A program made the translations under genes and the position numbers. From contig JAEVZN010000522.1 in the NCBI GenBank assembly GCA_023392205.1, positions 1 through 8,434 of the forward strand: a stretch of 8,434 nucleotides of DNA, given 5' to 3'. Below the pieces are notes generated by a model that saw nothing but the letters and a program-made list of their open reading frames with translations, was not told where the DNA came from and made no database searches. This DNA comes from Pseudomonadota bacterium (GTDB lineage: Bacteria > Pseudomonadota > Alphaproteobacteria > Rhizobiales > Xanthobacteraceae). Shown piece after piece: positions 6,520-8,434 of this stretch (position 1 is the stretch's first letter; each line of letters starts with the position of its first letter).

Positions 6520-6792
6520 ATGTGGTTACTTACGATGTGGTCTCTTACGACATGGCTCGGGCTTGGCGCGGCTTTGCTCACGACCGCCGCCAATATTCCG
6601 CAGGTGGTGAAGTCCTGGCGGACCCGCGAGACCGGCGACCTGTCGCTTGCGATGATCCTCACGCTGGCGGGCGGGCTTGCCTTATGGGTCGCCTATGGCG
6701 TCCTGAAGTCCGATCCGGTCATCATGATCGCCAATGCGGCAGGGCTGTTCCTGTCGCTGAATCTGCTGGCGCTGAAGCTGTATTACGGCTGA
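6520..6792 (+). CDS. SemiSWEET-type sugar transporter (PQ-loop, MtN3 family)
   Basis: SemiSWEETs are small inner-membrane proteins with a single three-helix bundle that dimerise into a passive sugar pore, the bacterial half-size relatives of plant SWEETs. This one has 90 residues, the normal size. Helices lie at about 10-30, 42-62 and 66-88. The family PQ motif is P27-Q28 in NIPQVVKSWRTRETGDLS. LWVAYG carries W56 in helix 2, and N72 lies in helix 3. The 16-residue W-to-N spacing equals that of the substrate-pocket Trp48/Asn64 pair described for the Leptospira protein. ATG 6520 has AAGG five bases upstream; ATG 6535 is an alternative with poorer support. The gene converges on murA with only 6 bases between stops. 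The sugar is unknown. Confidence 0.9.
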   Translation: MWLLTMWSLTTWLGLGAALLTTAANIPQVVKSWRTRETGDLSLAMILTLAGGLALWVAYGVLKSDPVIMIANAAGLFLSLNLLALKLYYG

Positions 6793-6805
6793 GATTTCTC
6801 AGCCG
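6786..6805. terminator. bidirectional hairpin containing both stop codons (SemiSWEET / murA)
   Basis: CGGCTGAGA (6786-6794) and TCTCAGCCG (6797-6805) form a perfect 9-bp inverted repeat with only TT between; in RNA the two innermost pairs would open into the loop. The TGA of the SemiSWEET gene (6790-6792) is in one arm and the TGA of murA (complement at 6799-6801) in the other. Its symmetry and place between convergent genes suggest a shared transcription end. No strong T-run follows on either side. Confidence 0.6.
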
Positions 6806-8088
6806 CTGATCCGCTCCACCTGACCGCCACAGGCGCCGAGTTTTTCTTCCAGCCGCTCGAAGCCGCGATCCAGATGATAGACGCGGTTGACGACGGTCTC
6901 GCCTTCGGCGGCCAGAGCCGCGATTACCAGTGACACCGACGCGCGCAGGTCGGTCGCCATAACTGGCGCGCCGCGCAGCCGGTCCACACCCTCGATCTTC
7001 GCCGACTGGCCGTCGAGGGTGATGCGGGCGCCGAGCCGGGCCAGCTCCTGCACATGCATGAAGCGATTCTCGAAAATCGTTTCGGTGATGTGCGAGGTGC
7101 CCTTGGCTTTGGTCATCAATGCCATCAATTGCGCCTGCAGATCGGTCGGGAAGCCGGGGAAAGGCTCGGTGGTGACCTCGACGGGCGACAGCCCCGCGCC
7201 ATTGCGGGCAATGCGTACGCCTTCATTGGTGGCGGTCACGGTGGCGCCCACTTGCGTCAGCACATCGAGTGCGGATTGCAGCAATTCCGGCCGCGCGCCT
7301 TCCAGCAGCACATCGCCGCCGGTCATCGCCACCGCCATCGCATAGGTGCCGGTCTCGATGCGGTCGGGCAGCACGCTGTGGCGGGCAGGCCCGAGCCGCG
7401 TCACGCCCTCGATCTCGATGCGCGCGGTGCCGGCGCCTGATATCTTCGCGCCCATCTTGACCAGGCAATCGGCGAGATCCTTCACCTCCGGCTCCTGCGC
7501 CGCATTCTCGATCAATGTCGAACCTTGCGCGAGTGCAGCGGCCATGATTGCCACATGGGTGCCGCCCACGGTCACTTTCGGAAACACGATCTCGCCGCCG
7601 CGCAATCCCTTCGGCGCCCTGGCGATCGCATAGCCGCCGTCGATATCGACCTGCGCGCCCAGCCGTTCCATCGCCATCAGCAGCAGATCGACCGGTCGTG
7701 TCCCGATCGCGCAGCCGCCCGGCAGCGACACCTTGGCCTCGCCCATGCGGGCGAGCAGCGGCGCGATCACCCAGAAGCTGGCGCGCATCTTCGACACGAG
7801 ATCGTAGGGCGCCGTGGTGTCGACGATATTGGCCGCCGAAATCTTCACCGTCTGTCCGGCATGGTCCGTGTCGCCGGCGCGCTTGCCGGACAGCATCACG
7901 TCGACGCCGTGATTGTTGAGGATTCGCTGCAACTGGATGACGTCGGCCAGATGCGGGACGTTTTCCAGGATCAGCATGTCCTCGGTGAGGAGGCTCGCGA
8001 TCATCAGCGGCAGGGTGGCGTTCTTGGCGCCGGAAATCGGAATCGTGCCCTGCAGCGGGCGCCCGCCGGTGATTCGAATGCGATCCAT
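6799..8088 (-). CDS. murA: UDP-N-acetylglucosamine 1-carboxyvinyltransferase
   Basis: MurA transfers the enolpyruvyl group of phosphoenolpyruvate to UDP-GlcNAc in the cytoplasm, the first committed step of peptidoglycan synthesis. The 429 residues fit the family (about 420-430) and its two-domain inside-out alpha/beta barrel. GAKNATLP (20-27) holds K22 and N23, which contact substrate in E. coli MurA. The active-site loop [10 protein letters not shown] (123-132) has C126, equivalent to the catalytic cysteine that fosfomycin alkylates, so the target is predicted to be of the sensitive type. [14 protein letters not shown] (307-320) supplies D316, the expected catalytic aspartate. DLRAS (380-384) gives R382, and the C-terminus has [20 protein letters not shown] lies just before ATG 8088. 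A terminator stands between it and the upstream small gene, so its promoter should lie in 8089-8150. Confidence 0.97.
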   Translation of the reverse strand: MDRIRITGGRPLQGTIPISGAKNATLPLMIASLLTEDMLILENVPHLADVIQLQRILNNHGVDVMLSGKRAGDTDHAGQTVKISAANIVDTTAPYDLVSKMRASFWVIAPLLARMGEAKVSLPGGCAIGTRPVDLLLMAMERLGAQVDIDGGYAIARAPKGLRGGEIVFPKVTVGGTHVAIMAAALAQGSTLIENAAQEPEVKDLADCLVKMGAKISGAGTARIEIEGVTRLGPARHSVLPDRIETGTYAMAVAMTGGDVLLEGARPELLQSALDVLTQVGATVTATNEGVRIARNGAGLSPVEVTTEPFPGFPTDLQAQLMALMTKAKGTSHITETIFENRFMHVQELARLGARITLDGQSAKIEGVDRLRGAPVMATDLRASVSLVIAALAAEGETVVNRVYHLDRGFERLEEKLGACGGQVERISG

Positions 8089-8150
8089 GATGTCCCCCGC
8101 TCAATCGCCGGCTTCACGACCGCAAAGCCAGCCCCCTCCTGTAACGCAAA

Positions 8151-8170
8151 CCGCGCCCGGACGGGCGCGG
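8151..8170 (-). terminator. intrinsic terminator after the small basic protein gene
   Basis: CCGCGCCC (8151-8158) and GGGCGCGG (8163-8170) make a perfect 8-bp all-GC stem with a 4-base loop. It starts 11 bases after the stop of the 68-residue gene. On the minus strand the stem is followed by TTTGCGTT, a short imperfect T-rich tract. This is the best terminator-like structure in the window and would separate the small gene from murA. Confidence 0.65.
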
Positions 8171-8181
8171 AATATTGGGCC

Positions 8182-8388
8182 TCAACTCTGCGGCTCTTTT
8201 GCGGTTCCCGGAATGTTTTGCCCCGTTTCGGCGGATTGGTCCCCCCCGGCCGGTTCCGGTGCACCGGTCCGGCCGCGCATCTGCGCCTTGCGGCGGCGCA
8301 GATTGTCCCGCAGCGCCTGCTTAAGCCGCGCCTTGCGGGCATCGGCGGGGGACGGCTTTGGTGGCGGTTTGCGGGTGTCGCTGCTCAT
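8182..8388 (-). CDS. small basic protein of unknown function
   Basis: I do not recognise a named family. The 68-residue frame begins with a proline-rich stretch (RKPPPKPSPAD, 6-16). A strongly basic, probably helical segment follows, ARKARLKQALRDNLRRRKAQ (17-36), and then a polar low-complexity tail of about 30 residues. There is no signal peptide, membrane helix or cysteine. Similar short KARLxxALRxNLxRRKAQ proteins are, as I recall, common next to murA in Hyphomicrobiales, which supports it as a real gene. The basic helix could bind nucleic acid or ribosomes, but that is only a guess from charge. ATG 8388 has no clear Shine-Dalgarno sequence. An intrinsic terminator directly after the stop supports its being a transcribed unit distinct from murA. 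Confidence 0.7.
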   Translation of the reverse strand: MSSDTRKPPPKPSPADARKARLKQALRDNLRRRKAQMRGRTGAPEPAGGDQSAETGQNIPGTAKEPQS

Positions 8389-8434
8389 GGGGCGTCACAA
8401 AACCCCGAAATGCAATAGGCGGCAAGTCTTGAAG

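Noticed and set aside
7525..8418. 297-residue plus-strand frame opposite murA and the small gene
   Set aside because: It is antisense to murA, rich in His, Arg and Gln, and has no motif; a shadow frame.

Overview
This GC-rich window reads as chromosome from an alphaproteobacterium, most likely Hyphomicrobiales (the Bradyrhizobium/Xanthobacteraceae side is a guess). The basis is the mix of genes: an aa3-type cytochrome c oxidase operon start, an IalB-family protein, TldD, a DUF2948 protein close to murA, and a solo Bug/TctC solute-binding protein. Nearly all of the window is assigned to recognisable families. I see no transposase, phage gene, CRISPR array, tRNA or rRNA.

Layout. Positions 1-1611 (minus strand) hold coxB (cytochrome oxidase subunit II, complete) followed by ctaD (subunit I, cut by the left edge). 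A 439-base divergent intergenic region with several repeats separates coxB from an ialB-like gene (plus, 2051-2572). That gene converges on a Tat-type TlpA/thioredoxin-like protein (minus, 2593-3210). The metalloprotease gene tldD (plus, 3338-4762) is divergent from the TlpA-like gene and converges on a Bug/TctC periplasmic binding protein (minus, 4794-5789). Next come a DUF2948 protein (minus, 5920-6375), a 90-residue SemiSWEET sugar transporter (plus, 6520-6792), murA (minus, 6799-8088) and a small basic protein of unknown function (minus, 8182-8388), with a clear intrinsic terminator between the last two.

How the genes relate. coxB and ctaD make the catalytic core of the terminal oxidase. 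The nearby exported TlpA-like thiol oxidoreductase could serve CuA-site cysteine chemistry or the cysteine-containing IalB-like protein, but this rests only on neighbourhood and family knowledge. murA starts peptidoglycan precursor synthesis. TldD, SemiSWEET and TctC look functionally independent. Strands alternate often, so most genes are probably transcribed singly, apart from coxB-ctaD.

I do not find convincing evidence of a new biological system. The non-coding signals are the more interesting part: two convergent gene pairs whose two stop codons both lie inside one perfect hairpin, a 15-bp tandem repeat before coxB, a hairpin between coxB and ctaD, and two long perfect inverted repeats in divergent intergenic regions.
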